Source: an uncultured Bacilli bacterium (GTDB taxonomy: Bacteria; Bacillota_I; Bacilli_A; RF39; UBA660). From it: DNA of 17,107 bases. The position numbers and the translations under genes were made by a program. The stretch lies in assembly GCA_947591175.1 (NCBI GenBank), contig CANQDB010000017.1, positions 1 to 17,107 on the forward strand, read 5' to 3'. This document shows, in pieces, positions 7,282 to 14,229 of this stretch (its first letter is position 1; each line of letters starts with the position of its first letter). The notes under the pieces were generated by a model. That model was given only the letters and a program-made list of their open reading frames with translations, was not told the origin of the DNA and ran no database searches.

Positions 7282-8235
7282 TTATTTATTTAAAAGTTCT
7301 AATAATATGGTTTCTACTTCTTTAATACTTTTGTCTTCTATTTTTGTGGCGGCTTCGTGACGATTACCTCCACCATCTAGTTGTTCCATAATAGCACCGA
7401 CATCGAAGTTACCCATCGAACGAGCACTTATTCCAACTGTGTTGGCTCCTAAGTTAGCAATGACGAAGGATGCTTCAACTCCTTTAAATTGTAAAAGTGT
7501 ATCAGCAATTTTAGCGAGTTCTTCACGGCGATATTTTAATCGAGGATCACCTTTAGTCACGGCTAGATTTTTATATATTTTAGCATTAGTAATAACTCTT
7601 TGACGAATCTTATAGTTCTTTAAGTCTTGTTTCAAAAGATATTGAACTTCGATAGGACTTGCTCCATTATTCGTTAGTTGATAAGCACTATAGTAAGTCA
7701 TTTTGTCGGTTTTGACAACAAAATTATTGGTATCCAAAACAACACCTGCTAGTAATAAGGTATTAATTCCGGCTGGCAAAATTAGTTCTAAATCATCTAG
7801 TAAAGTAGTTATCATCTGACAGGTACTAGAAGCAGTTTCATCGATAAAGACATTTTCGGCGTCGATTGTATCTTCAACTAAAACATGGTGATCGATTACC
7901 ATAATATGTTTAGTTTTGGAGAGTATATTAGAATCTTGCACCATTACTTTTTTATTAGTGTCGGCAACGATGATTAAATCATTAGGAGTAATAGTTATAT
8001 CGTCACTTTGAACAAAAGCCATATTTTTTTGTTCGACTTTTAACACTTGGCCGACGGCTAGTTCACTTGTTTTATCGTTCATAATGATAGATGCTTCCTT
8101 GTTATAGTGATTAACTATTTTAACAAGAGCAATCGCACTACCAACGGCATCGAGGTCTAAGTCTTTATGGCCCATAATGTATATGTGTGAAGAGTTTTGA
8201 ATGGTCTTTAAAAACGTCTTATGATTAATTTTCAT
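7282..8235 (-). CDS. DHH/DHHA1 phosphodiesterase, short GdpP-like (c-di-AMP hydrolase candidate)
   Basis: A soluble protein of 317 aa corresponding to only the C-terminal catalytic half of GdpP. DHH motifs are present: GHKDLDLDA (His23, Asp27, Asp29), Asp92 in VADTN, DHH at 115-117, and Asp168 in VVLDTNN. The DHHA1 part contains SARSMGNFDVG and a glycine-rich GGG at 288-290 followed by NRHEAAT, where many relatives have His directly after the glycines. The two membrane segments, PAS and degenerate GGDEF domains of full GdpP (about 650 aa) are absent, and the start is firm: AGGAGGT four bases before the ATG, with a promoter upstream. Its place before rplI-dnaB is exactly that of gdpP in Bacillus, so I infer a naturally shortened orthologue that hydrolyses c-di-AMP or pApA. 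A nanoRNase (NrnA-like) role is possible. Confidence 0.85.
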   Translation of the reverse strand: MKINHKTFLKTIQNSSHIYIMGHKDLDLDAVGSAIALVKIVNHYNKEASIIMNDKTSELAVGQVLKVEQKNMAFVQSDDITITPNDLIIVADTNKKVMVQDSNILSKTKHIMVIDHHVLVEDTIDAENVFIDETASSTCQMITTLLDDLELILPAGINTLLLAGVVLDTNNFVVKTDKMTYYSAYQLTNNGASPIEVQYLLKQDLKNYKIRQRVITNAKIYKNLAVTKGDPRLKYRREELAKIADTLLQFKGVEASFVIANLGANTVGISARSMGNFDVGAIMEQLDGGGNRHEAATKIEDKSIKEVETILLELLNK

Positions 8236-8268
8236 GTTAACCTCCTAACTAGATAAAATACCAATTTT

Positions 8269-8297
8269 ATTATACAACATCTTCTTGCTTTTTCCAA
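8269..8297 (-). promoter_or_regulatory. Promoter of the gdpP-like/rplI/dnaB operon
   Basis: On the minus strand TTGGAA (8292-8297) and a perfect TATAAT (8269-8274) are separated by 17 bp. The transcript would begin about 30 bases before the start codon. The -35 lies in the loop of an inverted repeat (8284-8306). Confidence 0.75.
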
Positions 8298-8306
8298 GAA
8301 AGCAAG
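8284..8306. repeat. Inverted repeat over the -35 of the gdpP-like promoter
   Basis: CTTGCTTT and AAAGCAAG form perfect 8-bp arms separated by 7 bp, centred on the -35 hexamer. No T-run follows, so it is not a standard terminator. It could be an operator; this is inference. Confidence 0.6.
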
Positions 8307-8322
8307 CCCATTTTACACAATT

Positions 8323-8349
8323 AAAAAAATCGAATATTTCATCGATTTT
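8323..8349 (-). terminator. Intrinsic terminator after rpsR
   Basis: On the minus strand AAAATCGA pairs with TCGATTTT (8-bp stem, 8-nt loop) and the stem runs into a stretch of T's (8323-8329). It starts directly at the rpsR stop codon and separates the ribosomal operon from the gdpP-like operon. Confidence 0.8.
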
Positions 8350-8565
8350 CTATTTTGTATAAGGTAAAAGGCCAATTGCACGAGCACGTTTAATTTGTCC
8401 AGCGATATGTCTTTGATGTCTTGCACAAGCACCTGTTACACGTCTTGGTAAAATTTTACCTTTATCGTTAATATATTTCTTTAATGTTTCTACATCTTTA
8501 TAGTTAATGTCTTTTCCTGTACACATGTAGCAAACTTTTTTCTTTTTCTTAAAAAATTCTGCCAT
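8350..8565 (-). CDS. rpsR: Small ribosomal subunit protein bS18
   Basis: A 71-aa protein of the 30S platform that forms a heterodimer with S6. The core signature DYKDV-type segment (NYKDVETLKKYI) and GKILPRRVTG followed by QIKRARAIGLLPY are intact. Cys12, Cys15, Cys47 and His50 are arranged as in the zinc-binding (C+) form of S18, whereas Bacillus S18 lacks these cysteines. AAAGGAGA precedes the ATG. It is the third gene of rpsF-ssb-rpsR and ends at a terminator. Confidence 0.97.
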   Translation of the reverse strand: MAEFFKKKKKVCYMCTGKDINYKDVETLKKYINDKGKILPRRVTGACARHQRHIAGQIKRARAIGLLPYTK

Positions 8566-8582
8566 GATTGTTCTCCTTTCTA

Positions 8583-9086
8583 TTAGAATGGTAGATCGTC
8601 ATCATTAATCTCGATACTGCTACCAAAATCAGCGAACGGATCAGATTTCATATCGGTTGATGGTGTACTATTAGAAGAGTCAAAATCATATGGTGTAGGA
8701 TTTGCATTCGTAGTATCATTTTGATTATTTGAGAAGTTAGCATTGTTCATTTGAGCGTTCTCTCTACTTCCTTTACTATCAAGGAATTGAACGTTATCTG
8801 CCACGACTTCAGTAACATAACGACGTTGGCCGTTATTGTCATCGTACGAACGAGTTTGAATTCGTCCATCGACTGCTACTTGGCTACCTTGTGATAAATA
8901 ATTTTTGACACTTTCTGCTTGTCTACGCCATACTACGACTGGAATAAAATCAGCTTCTCTTTCTCCTGATTGATTCGTATATGTACGATTGATAGCAAGA
9001 GTAAAACTAGTTACAGGAACATTACTTCCCGTATATCTTAGTTCTGGATCTTTAGTTAGACGACCTATTAAAAAAACTTTATTCAT
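8583..9086 (-). CDS. ssb: Single-stranded DNA-binding protein SSB
   Basis: Binds and protects single-stranded DNA during replication and repair and recruits partner proteins. The N-terminal OB fold (about 1-105) starts MNKVFLIGRLTKDPELRYT and contains the conserved FIPVVVWRRQAESV and VDGRIQTRSY segments. A disordered Asn/Ser/Thr-rich linker (about 110-150) follows. The acidic tip DDDLPF at the extreme C-terminus is the standard docking site for SSB-interacting proteins. Length 167 aa. AAAGAGGT precedes the ATG. Being between rpsF and rpsR, it is the primary, replication-associated SSB. Confidence 0.97.
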   Translation of the reverse strand: MNKVFLIGRLTKDPELRYTGSNVPVTSFTLAINRTYTNQSGEREADFIPVVVWRRQAESVKNYLSQGSQVAVDGRIQTRSYDDNNGQRRYVTEVVADNVQFLDSKGSRENAQMNNANFSNNQNDTTNANPTPYDFDSSNSTPSTDMKSDPFADFGSSIEINDDDLPF

Positions 9087-9099
9087 ATTTTACCTCTTT

Positions 9100-9390
9100 C
9101 TAGTCTTCTACTTTTGCAACTAGACTACGAATAATATTTTCATTTAATGTTGCTACTCTTGTAAATTCTTGGGTAGCAGTAGCATCAATAGATTCTACTT
9201 TGAAGAAATAATAGTATCCTGTTTTGTACTTTTTCATTTCATATGCAAGTTCTCTTTGACCCATATCTTTTTCTTCAAGAATATTAGCACCTTTGTCTGT
9301 TAAGACCTTTTTCATTTCTTCAGCAATTGCCGTTGTTGCCTCTTTTTCTAAATCTGGTCTAACAATGAACATTACCTCGTACTGTTTCAT
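9100..9390 (-). CDS. rpsF: Small ribosomal subunit protein bS6
   Basis: A 30S platform protein of 96 aa that dimerises with S18. It begins MKQYEVMFIVRPDLEKE and contains LAYEMKKYKTGYYYFF, both family hallmarks. The start is ATG at 9388-9390, eight bases after a perfect AAAGGAGGTG. A 19-residue upstream extension is open in frame but lies in the leader RNA and is not translated in my view. It is the first gene of rpsF-ssb-rpsR. The structured leader (9397-9453) suggests feedback by the S6:S18 complex, as known for this operon in many bacteria. Confidence 0.96.
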   Translation of the reverse strand: MKQYEVMFIVRPDLEKEATTAIAEEMKKVLTDKGANILEEKDMGQRELAYEMKKYKTGYYYFFKVESIDATATQEFTRVATLNENIIRSLVAKVED

Positions 9391-9396
9391 GTCTTT

Positions 9397-9453
9397 CCAC
9401 CTCCTTTTGGACTTATGGCCGACAATAAAATCGGCAAGGAGTATCAAATACTC
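9397..9453 (-). promoter_or_regulatory. Structured rpsF leader, possible S6:S18 autoregulatory element
   Basis: Directly after the predicted transcription start the minus-strand leader folds into GAGTAT-TTG-ATACTC (9439-9453), then GCCGA...TCGGC (9418-9435, 8-nt loop). The stem carries CCG, the trinucleotide known to be recognised by S6:S18 in rpsF leaders, although I cannot confirm the published bulge geometry. CTCCTT (9436-9441) overlaps the first hairpin and could instead pair with AAGGAG of the ribosome binding site (9401-9406), giving two mutually exclusive folds. Confidence 0.55.
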
Positions 9454-9459
9454 GTTTGT

Positions 9460-9488
9460 ATTATAACAAAACTAATTTCGTTTGTAAA
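9460..9488 (-). promoter_or_regulatory. Promoter of rpsF-ssb-rpsR
   Basis: On the minus strand TTTACA (9483-9488) and a perfect TATAAT (9460-9465) are separated by 17 bp. The expected start falls at the first base of the leader hairpin. I saw no convincing terminator between ychF and this promoter, so read-through from ychF is possible. Confidence 0.8.
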
Positions 9489-9533
9489 TGTTATTTTTAA
9501 CTGTTCACGATGTTTTTTTTAAGAAGTCTATAA

Positions 9534-10634
9534 TTATACATTGAAACGGAAGTGACAGATATCTCCATCTTGCATGATGTAGTCTTTTCCTTCGAGGCGA
9601 GCTTTACCTGCTTCTTTAACTTTTAGCTCACTACCGCAATCTATTAAGTCTTGATAGGACATAACTTCGGCACGAATAAAACCTTTTTCAAAATCGGTAT
9701 GAATAATTCCTGCACATTCTTTAGCATTCATGCCCTTCTTAAAAGTCCAGGCACGACATTCATCAGGTCCAACTGTAAAATAAGTACTTAAGCCTAATAA
9801 ATCATAGGTTTCTCTTATTAGTTCATCTAAACCACTTTCGGGAAGACCTAACATCGAAAGCATTTCTTTTTTATCATCATCGTTTAACTCACTTAGTTCA
9901 GATTCAACTTTTGCACAAATTTTAACGCACTTAGCATGTTCTTTTGATGCATATTCTCGCACCATTTGCACGTATTCGTTATCTGGTTTAGCAATATCAT
10001 CTTCACTAATATTTGCTAGATATATCATCGGTTTAATAGTTAGAAAACTGTATGAACGAAGGGCTTTAGTCTCTTCTTCCGTAAAGTCAACTAATCTTAA
10101 GGGAATATTTTTTTCAAGCGACTCTTTCGCTTTCTTTAAGGCTTCCATTTCGATTAAGGCTTCTTTATCTTTGCTCGACTCAACTTTCTTTTTCATTTTA
10201 TCGATACGGTTACCTACTATTTCAAGATCGGCAATTGTTAATTCCAAATTTATTATTTCGATATCACGGATAGGATCAATTTGTCCCTCGACGTGGATAA
10301 TGTTACTATCATCGAAGCAACGAACTACTTCACATATAGCATCGGTCTCTCTTATATACGATAAAAACTGGTTACCTAAACCTTCGCCTTGACTTGCTCC
10401 TTTAACTAGACCTGCAATATCCGTAAACTCAAAAGATGTAGGAATTGTTCTTTCAGGCATATACATACTTTCAAGTTTGGCTAAACGTTCATCAGGAACA
10501 GTTACAACTCCAACGTTTGGGTCGATTGTTGCAAATGGATAGTTAGCGGCTAAAATGTTTTTCTTAGTAATAGCATTAAATAAGGTTGACTTACCAACAT
10601 TAGGTAAACCGACGATTCCTGCAGTTAAACTCAT
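9534..10634 (-). CDS. ychF: Ribosome-binding ATPase YchF (EngD/YyaF)
   Basis: A universally conserved Obg-family P-loop protein that binds ribosomes and hydrolyses ATP rather than GTP. The G1 motif GLPNVGKSTLFNAI lies at residues 9-22, with the effector region NYPFATIDPNVG and the G3 stretch FTDIAGLVKGASQGEGLGN. The G4 position reads NISE instead of NKxD, matching the family's NxxE that favours ATP. A coiled-coil insertion is visible at about 125-180. The C-terminal TGS domain ends TFKKGMNAKECAGIIHTDFEKGFIRAEV and DICHFRFNV; 366 aa is the normal length. AGAGGT precedes the ATG. It has its own promoter and lies just upstream of rpsF, as in Bacillus. Confidence 0.97.
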   Translation of the reverse strand: MSLTAGIVGLPNVGKSTLFNAITKKNILAANYPFATIDPNVGVVTVPDERLAKLESMYMPERTIPTSFEFTDIAGLVKGASQGEGLGNQFLSYIRETDAICEVVRCFDDSNIIHVEGQIDPIRDIEIINLELTIADLEIVGNRIDKMKKKVESSKDKEALIEMEALKKAKESLEKNIPLRLVDFTEEETKALRSYSFLTIKPMIYLANISEDDIAKPDNEYVQMVREYASKEHAKCVKICAKVESELSELNDDDKKEMLSMLGLPESGLDELIRETYDLLGLSTYFTVGPDECRAWTFKKGMNAKECAGIIHTDFEKGFIRAEVMSYQDLIDCGSELKVKEAGKARLEGKDYIMQDGDICHFRFNV

Positions 10635-10660
10635 ATTATTACCTCTTTCTTTTCATTGTT

Positions 10661-10689
10661 ATTATAGCATATGATAAGAGTTTTACAAA
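10661..10689 (-). promoter_or_regulatory. Promoter of ychF
   Basis: On the minus strand TTTGTA (10684-10689), a 17-bp spacer and a perfect TATAAT (10661-10666) preceded by TGC, an extended -10. It lies immediately after the abgT terminator. Confidence 0.75.
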
Positions 10690-10690
10690 C

Positions 10691-10716
10691 AAAAAAGAGG
10701 ATTAAAATTAACCCTC
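10691..10716 (-). terminator. Intrinsic terminator after the soj-abgT operon
   Basis: On the minus strand GAGGGTTAA pairs with TTAATCCTC (one G-T pair) and is followed by six T's (10691-10696). It closes the transcript coming from soj. Confidence 0.85.
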
Positions 10717-10721
10717 GATTT

Positions 10722-12335
10722 TTAAGCAGTTGGGAAAACTCCTGGTCCGATTGGAAGTCCAATAAGATACCAACCTAAGACTATAAGAATCCATGTGATA
10801 CTGATAATAGCACCATAAGGAAGTAACCACGATAATGATTGTTTGATAGTAATTGGATTTTCTTTTTTACGATTGTAGATATTTAAGTAGCCTACGTAAA
10901 TTACAAAGAAAGCAAGTAATGGTGTTAGTCCTTTAGTCATCGAGTCTCCGGCTCTTAAAATAAATTGAGCAAATTGTGGGGAAATGTTAGATTGCATAAG
11001 ACTAGGTACCACTACAGGAGCTAAAATATTCCATTTTAAAACTGGAGTCGTCGCAAAGAAGTTGGTAATAGCAATAACCACTAATATCAAAATGACTAAT
11101 GGAATACCTGTGAAAGATAAGTTACTGATAATATTGGCTCCCCAGGCTGTAATAATTGTACCTAGGTTCGTCTGTCTAAAGATAGATACTAGTTGAGAAG
11201 CAAAGAAAATTAAGATAACTAGACTTCCGACATCTTTCAAGGCTTCACCTGTTTTATTGAATAAATCTTTATCGTTTTTAATTGTCTTAGCCCCTACTCC
11301 ATAAGCAATACCAGTGACGATAAAGAAGATAGAAACTAGGTACGTAAAACCATCTTGAAAGTACGAATTAGTACCAAAAAGTTGATTTACATAGGCTGTC
11401 TGTTCCATATCTAGTAGGATTCCTGAAAATGGAAGTCCTGGTATCAAGGAATAGATAAATATAAATAAGATGATTAAGGAAGCAATAAGAGCATTCCTAA
11501 GACCTTTTTTCTCTCTTAAGTCGGTCTCTAATTTCTTTTGTTCCTCTTCTTCGATATCGATTATCGGAATATCAATAGATGTCTCAGATACTTCAGAACG
11601 TTCTTTGTAGTGGCCTAATTTAGGAACGATCATTTTTTCTATTATTATAGTTCCCACAATTGATAAGATAATTGAAGTTGCAATAATGATGAAAAGGTTT
11701 GATGTTAAACTGATATGACTTACACCTTCCGTGATGGCTGTATCGATAAGACTAGCCGCTTGACTGGTAATCGGAATTAAGTTTACTTCGGTAGATCCTA
11801 CAAATAAAGTGGCTCCGTAACCAAAGGCAACTCCAGCAAAGGCTGCAATAATTCCCGCAAAGGGATGACGATTGTTGGCTAAGAAAAGAATTGCTCCTAA
11901 AGGTATTAGGATAACGTAACCGACATCGTTAATGATACTTGAAATAGTGGCTAAAAAGATAAGGGCAAAGGTAATTACGCGATTATCAAGTTTAACGAGT
12001 TTTCTTTTAATAAAAGTATCAAGTAAACCTGTAGCCTGGGCAACACTTACACCAAGTAAGGCTATTAATAAGGTACTTAAAGGTGTAAAACTGATGAAGT
12101 TACGGGCTGCATTACTGATAATAAACTTTAGGCCGTCGTAATTACATAGGTTTTCGACGGTAACTAATACACTTTCTAATTGATTGGTCGTCGGATTAAT
12201 CGTACTATAGGTTGCTTGAATTTCTAAAGCCGAAAAGAGTCCACTTAATAGAACTGTAAGAATAATCATAAGAACGATAGAAGTAATTGGATGAATGTGA
12301 AATTTTTTAAGTCGTAATTTTTTCTTTTCTCTCAT
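10722..12335 (-). CDS. AbgT-family transporter (p-aminobenzoyl-glutamate type)
   Basis: An integral membrane protein of 537 aa with about eleven hydrophobic segments. The segment IPLGAILFLANNRHPFAGIIAAFAGVAFGYGATLFVGSTE near residues 145-180 matches the AbgT signature, and the second repeat contains TGIPLVILILVVIAITNFFATTPVLKWNILAPVVVPSL. A cytoplasmic acidic loop at about 245-275 splits the two halves, and the N-terminus is very basic. Characterised relatives import p-aminobenzoyl-glutamate or export sulfonamide drugs; which applies here is unknown. The ATG follows AGAAGGGAAG directly after the DUF951 stop, so it is the last gene of the soj operon. That position is unusual: in the Bacillus arrangement DUF951 is followed by ychF, so abgT looks like an insertion into conserved synteny. 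Confidence 0.87.
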   Translation of the reverse strand: MREKKKLRLKKFHIHPITSIVLMIILTVLLSGLFSALEIQATYSTINPTTNQLESVLVTVENLCNYDGLKFIISNAARNFISFTPLSTLLIALLGVSVAQATGLLDTFIKRKLVKLDNRVITFALIFLATISSIINDVGYVILIPLGAILFLANNRHPFAGIIAAFAGVAFGYGATLFVGSTEVNLIPITSQAASLIDTAITEGVSHISLTSNLFIIIATSIILSIVGTIIIEKMIVPKLGHYKERSEVSETSIDIPIIDIEEEEQKKLETDLREKKGLRNALIASLIILFIFIYSLIPGLPFSGILLDMEQTAYVNQLFGTNSYFQDGFTYLVSIFFIVTGIAYGVGAKTIKNDKDLFNKTGEALKDVGSLVILIFFASQLVSIFRQTNLGTIITAWGANIISNLSFTGIPLVILILVVIAITNFFATTPVLKWNILAPVVVPSLMQSNISPQFAQFILRAGDSMTKGLTPLLAFFVIYVGYLNIYNRKKENPITIKQSLSWLLPYGAIISITWILIVLGWYLIGLPIGPGVFPTA

Positions 12336-12348
12336 AAACTTCCCTTCT

Positions 12349-12537
12349 CTATTCAGAAATTATTTTCTTTATTTTTTTATTAAATTCTATTCTCGGTATT
12401 AGGACACATCTACCACAACCGCAACATTTAATTTTAATATCGATACCCGTTCTAATTATTTCCCATTTATCACTGCCACAAGGATGAGTCTTTTTCATTT
12501 GCACGATAGAACCTAATTGATAATTATTTGTTTCCAT
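12349..12537 (-). CDS. DUF951 family small zinc-ribbon-like protein (YyzM type)
   Basis: A 62-aa protein with the family core VQMKKTHPCGSDKWEIIRTGIDIKIKC followed by CGRCVLIPR. Four cysteines (in HPCG, KCCGC and GRC) suggest a small metal-binding fold. Function is unknown, but the family is conserved beside mscS and ychF in Bacillota, and its presence here is part of that synteny. The start is ATG at 12535-12537 with GAGGTG upstream; four more residues are possible from 12549. It overlaps the mscS end by 14 bases. Confidence 0.9.
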   Translation of the reverse strand: METNNYQLGSIVQMKKTHPCGSDKWEIIRTGIDIKIKCCGCGRCVLIPRIEFNKKIKKIISE

Positions 12538-13345
12538 GGTACACCTCAATATTTGGATAACCTATTTTTATTTTCTCTTTATCTAGACGTTCTTTCACAG
12601 CTTTTCTTATTTTTCGCTCGACACCAAAGTTTTCAGTTGGTTTAGTTGAGGCTGTGAGACGATATGTAACATTACCATCCTTTAGTTCATTAATACCTAA
12701 AAGTTCGACTGGACCTGCTAGAGAATCAAGAGAATCACTCAATTCCTTAGCCAAATCTTCTAATATCTTTTCGACTTTGGATTGTGGCTCCGTATTTGCA
12801 ATAGCAACATCGACAATTGCAAGAGATGATGATAAACTGTAGTTTGTTACGTTCGTAATATTACGATTGGCAATAATTTTTACAGCACCTTCGTAACTTC
12901 TAAGTTTGGTAGTTTTTAAACCTAAGAAGATGACATCTCCTCTAAAACCATCAATTTCAATGTTATCACCAATAGCAAATTGGTTTTCTAAAAGAATGGA
13001 AATTCCTGCAAAGAAATCTTTAAAAGTATCTTGGAGAGCAAGTCCCACAACAGCACCTAAAATTCCAAGTCCTGCTAGGATGCTACCGATATCTATGCCG
13101 TAAACTGTTAAAATAGCAAGGATTACTAGAACACCAATACTATATTTGATTATATTTTGAAGGAGTACTCGTAAAGTCTCTATTTTTTTATAGTTACCAC
13201 TATTCTTTTGGAGATGTCTTGTTTTGAGTGATAAAACATAACGAATTATTTTTCTTAAGATACCATAAATAACAATGCCTATTGCAATATATAAAATAGG
13301 TAAATAAAATATTTTTTGACTAATAAAAGAAAGAATGTTATTCAT
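12524..13345 (-). CDS. Small-conductance mechanosensitive channel, MscS family
   Basis: A 273-aa channel protein that opens under membrane tension to release solutes on hypo-osmotic shock. Three membrane segments are visible (about 12-30, 60-84 and the pore helix from about 86). The pore helix reads ILAGLGILGAVVGLALQDTFKDFFAGISILLENQFAIGD, with the Gly/Ala packing typical of MscS TM3. A cytoplasmic beta and alpha/beta domain follows (about 130-270), in the usual order (IEIDGFRGDV...IIANRNITNVTNYS). It is the small YkuT/MscS type. The start codon shares one base with the spo0J stop (TAATG), and no strong ribosome binding site precedes it, so translation is probably coupled. Confidence 0.93.
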   Translation of the reverse strand: MNNILSFISQKIFYLPILYIAIGIVIYGILRKIIRYVLSLKTRHLQKNSGNYKKIETLRVLLQNIIKYSIGVLVILAILTVYGIDIGSILAGLGILGAVVGLALQDTFKDFFAGISILLENQFAIGDNIEIDGFRGDVIFLGLKTTKLRSYEGAVKIIANRNITNVTNYSLSSSLAIVDVAIANTEPQSKVEKILEDLAKELSDSLDSLAGPVELLGINELKDGNVTYRLTASTKPTENFGVERKIRKAVKERLDKEKIKIGYPNIEVYHGNK

Positions 13346-14229
13346 TATTCGCTATCCATTCCCATAATTTCCAAGATACGATTTAAGTCGTTAGTATTAG
13401 CAAAGAAGATCTCCATCTTTCCTTGTTTTACTTTGACTTTAGTACCTAATTTATCAGTCAAATTCTCTTCAACATAACGATAGGCATTATCTTTATGGAA
13501 ATGTTTACTGTTTTGATTACGTTTCTTTAATTCGTTACCAGAAGCCAAAGTTTCAAGTGAGCGGACATTTAAGTTCTCGTCATATACCCGTTGAGCAAGT
13601 TTTATTACTTTGTCGGCGTCTTCGATCTTACTTAGGACTCTAGCATGACTCATCGAAATTTTATCTTCCATAAGCATATCTTTTACTTCTTCTGGTAAGG
13701 CTAAAAGCCCTAACATATTCGTTACATGACTTCTACTTTTACCAATTCTAGTAGCAAGTTCATCTTGAGTTAGTTTTAATTCGGTCAAAAGTTTCTTATA
13801 AGCCATGGCTTCTTCAATAGCATTCAAGTCTTCACGTTGTAAATTTTCAAGTAAAGCTATCTCCATCATCTCTTGATCACTAAAATCGCGAACTATGGCA
13901 GGAATAGTTTCTTTACCAGCTAGTTTAGAGGCTTTAACTCTTCTTTCTCCAGCGATTATTTCGTAACCTTTGATACTTTTCTTGGCAATGATAGGTTGAA
14001 AAACACCATGTTCTTTTATCGATGAAGCCAACTCTTCTAAGGCTTTTTCATCAAATACTTTTCGAGGCTGATAAGGGTTACTACGTAAATCACTTATTTT
14101 TAGTTCGACAACTTCGTCCTTTGGAGTCGTCGTGATAATTTTTTCTTCAATTTTATTGTAATCTAATGGTTCATTATTAAAAAGTTCTTCTAAGCCACGA
14201 CCGAGGGCTCTTCTTTTAGATGTTTCCAT
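13345..14229 (-). CDS. spo0J: Chromosome-partitioning protein ParB/Spo0J
   Basis: A 294-aa CTP-dependent DNA clamp that loads at parS sites, spreads and recruits SMC. The N-terminus METSKRRALGRGLEELF is the typical Soj-stimulating tail. The CTPase motifs GERRVKA (near 94) and ENLQRED (near 128) are intact. The HTH segment begins GKSRSHVTNML (near 163). At the four positions known to set parS against NBS specificity, it has Arg166 (ParB-like), Met172 where ParB has Thr, Ala, and Ser184 where ParB has Gly. This is closer to ParB than Noc but not canonical. A C-terminal dimerisation domain ends the protein. The ATG at 14227-14229 is preferred over the TTG at 14238, which lies directly against the AAGGAAGTGA sequence. 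It overlaps soj by 14 bases. I found no parS-like site in the window. Confidence 0.95.
   Translation of the reverse strand: METSKRRALGRGLEELFNNEPLDYNKIEEKIITTTPKDEVVELKISDLRSNPYQPRKVFDEKALEELASSIKEHGVFQPIIAKKSIKGYEIIAGERRVKASKLAGKETIPAIVRDFSDQEMMEIALLENLQREDLNAIEEAMAYKKLLTELKLTQDELATRIGKSRSHVTNMLGLLALPEEVKDMLMEDKISMSHARVLSKIEDADKVIKLAQRVYDENLNVRSLETLASGNELKKRNQNSKHFHKDNAYRYVEENLTDKLGTKVKVKQGKMEIFFANTNDLNRILEIMGMDSE

Noticed and set aside
9391..9447. 19-residue N-terminal extension of S6
   Set aside because: S6 proteins start at MKQYEV-type sequence; the perfect ribosome binding site lies within the extension, which is leader RNA.
10171..10392. Plus-strand ORF inside ychF
   Set aside because: It lies fully antisense to a highly conserved gene and has no ribosome binding site or recognisable protein.
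10984..12141. Plus-strand ORFs inside abgT (10984-11196, 11932-12141)
   Set aside because: Antisense shadows of a membrane protein gene, with no translation signals.
12654..13103. Plus-strand ORFs inside mscS
   Set aside because: Antisense shadows; the minus-strand MscS reading is unambiguous.
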